Assembly (NCBI GenBank): GCA_019420405.1 | Contig: JAHZHF010000215.1 | Coordinates: forward strand, 1-5,315 | Reading direction: 5' to 3' | Source: Clostridiales bacterium | GTDB lineage: Bacteria; Bacillota; Clostridia; Lachnospirales; Lachnospiraceae | Length of the DNA stretch: 5,315 nucleotides | Shown here: one piece after another, positions 5,268 to 5,315 of the stretch | How the letters are laid out: each line of letters begins with the position of its first letter | Numbering within the stretch: position 1 is the first letter of the stretch | Program-made: the position numbers and the translations under genes | The notes under the pieces: generated by a model | The model's input: the letters and a program-made list of their open reading frames with translations, nothing else | What the model was told of the DNA's origin: nothing | The model's database searches: none

Positions 5268-5315
5268 AGTTTCCGTATGCATCTTACACATATATCATCT
5301 TCTGAATTTGTGCAC

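Overview
The window looks like chromosomal DNA of an anaerobic, gut-type Clostridia, most likely a member of the Lachnospiraceae. The reasons are GC content near 50 percent, strong AGGAGG-type ribosome binding sites, an oxygen-sensitive pyruvate formate-lyase activase, a 2-hydroxycarboxylate (malate/citrate type) transporter paired with a malic enzyme, and a cytosolic-looking vWA protein of a kind I associate with this group. The family assignment is inferred from protein resemblance only.

Left part (1-1353, minus strand): a LysR-type regulator is followed, with a 4-base ATGA overlap, by the N-terminal third or so of an ApbE-type FAD:protein FMN transferase lipoprotein that runs off the window. 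They look like one translationally coupled unit, transcribed from a good sigma-A-like promoter at 1416-1445. Middle left (1354-1608): a divergent intergenic region with a 22-bp-arm hairpin that lies outside both likely transcripts, a weak sporulation-sigma-like promoter candidate, and a perfect 14-bp palindrome. Centre (1609-2994, plus strand): an intact 461-residue von Willebrand factor A protein with a complete MIDAS metal site, a beta-rich middle and a cysteine-rich C-terminal domain, closed by two hairpins.

Middle right (about 3044-4418): a scar region. It holds a short minus-strand fragment resembling a phage antirepressor, then a malic enzyme lacking its N-terminal half, then a 2HCT-family transporter that has lost about 100 internal residues and its whole C-terminal half. 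The original pair would have imported malate and decarboxylated it to pyruvate; neither product can work as encoded here. Right part (4439-5315, minus strand): an intact pflA, whose product switches on pyruvate formate-lyase. A REP-like hairpin sits directly in front of its ribosome binding site, and about 110 bases of non-coding DNA lie upstream.

The main points of interest are the multiply deleted malate-utilisation operon, the vWA/Cys-rich protein of unknown role, and several strong palindromic elements that look like dispersed repeats or regulatory sites. I see no CRISPR array, tRNA, rRNA or complete mobile element. I did not find a convincing new multi-gene system.
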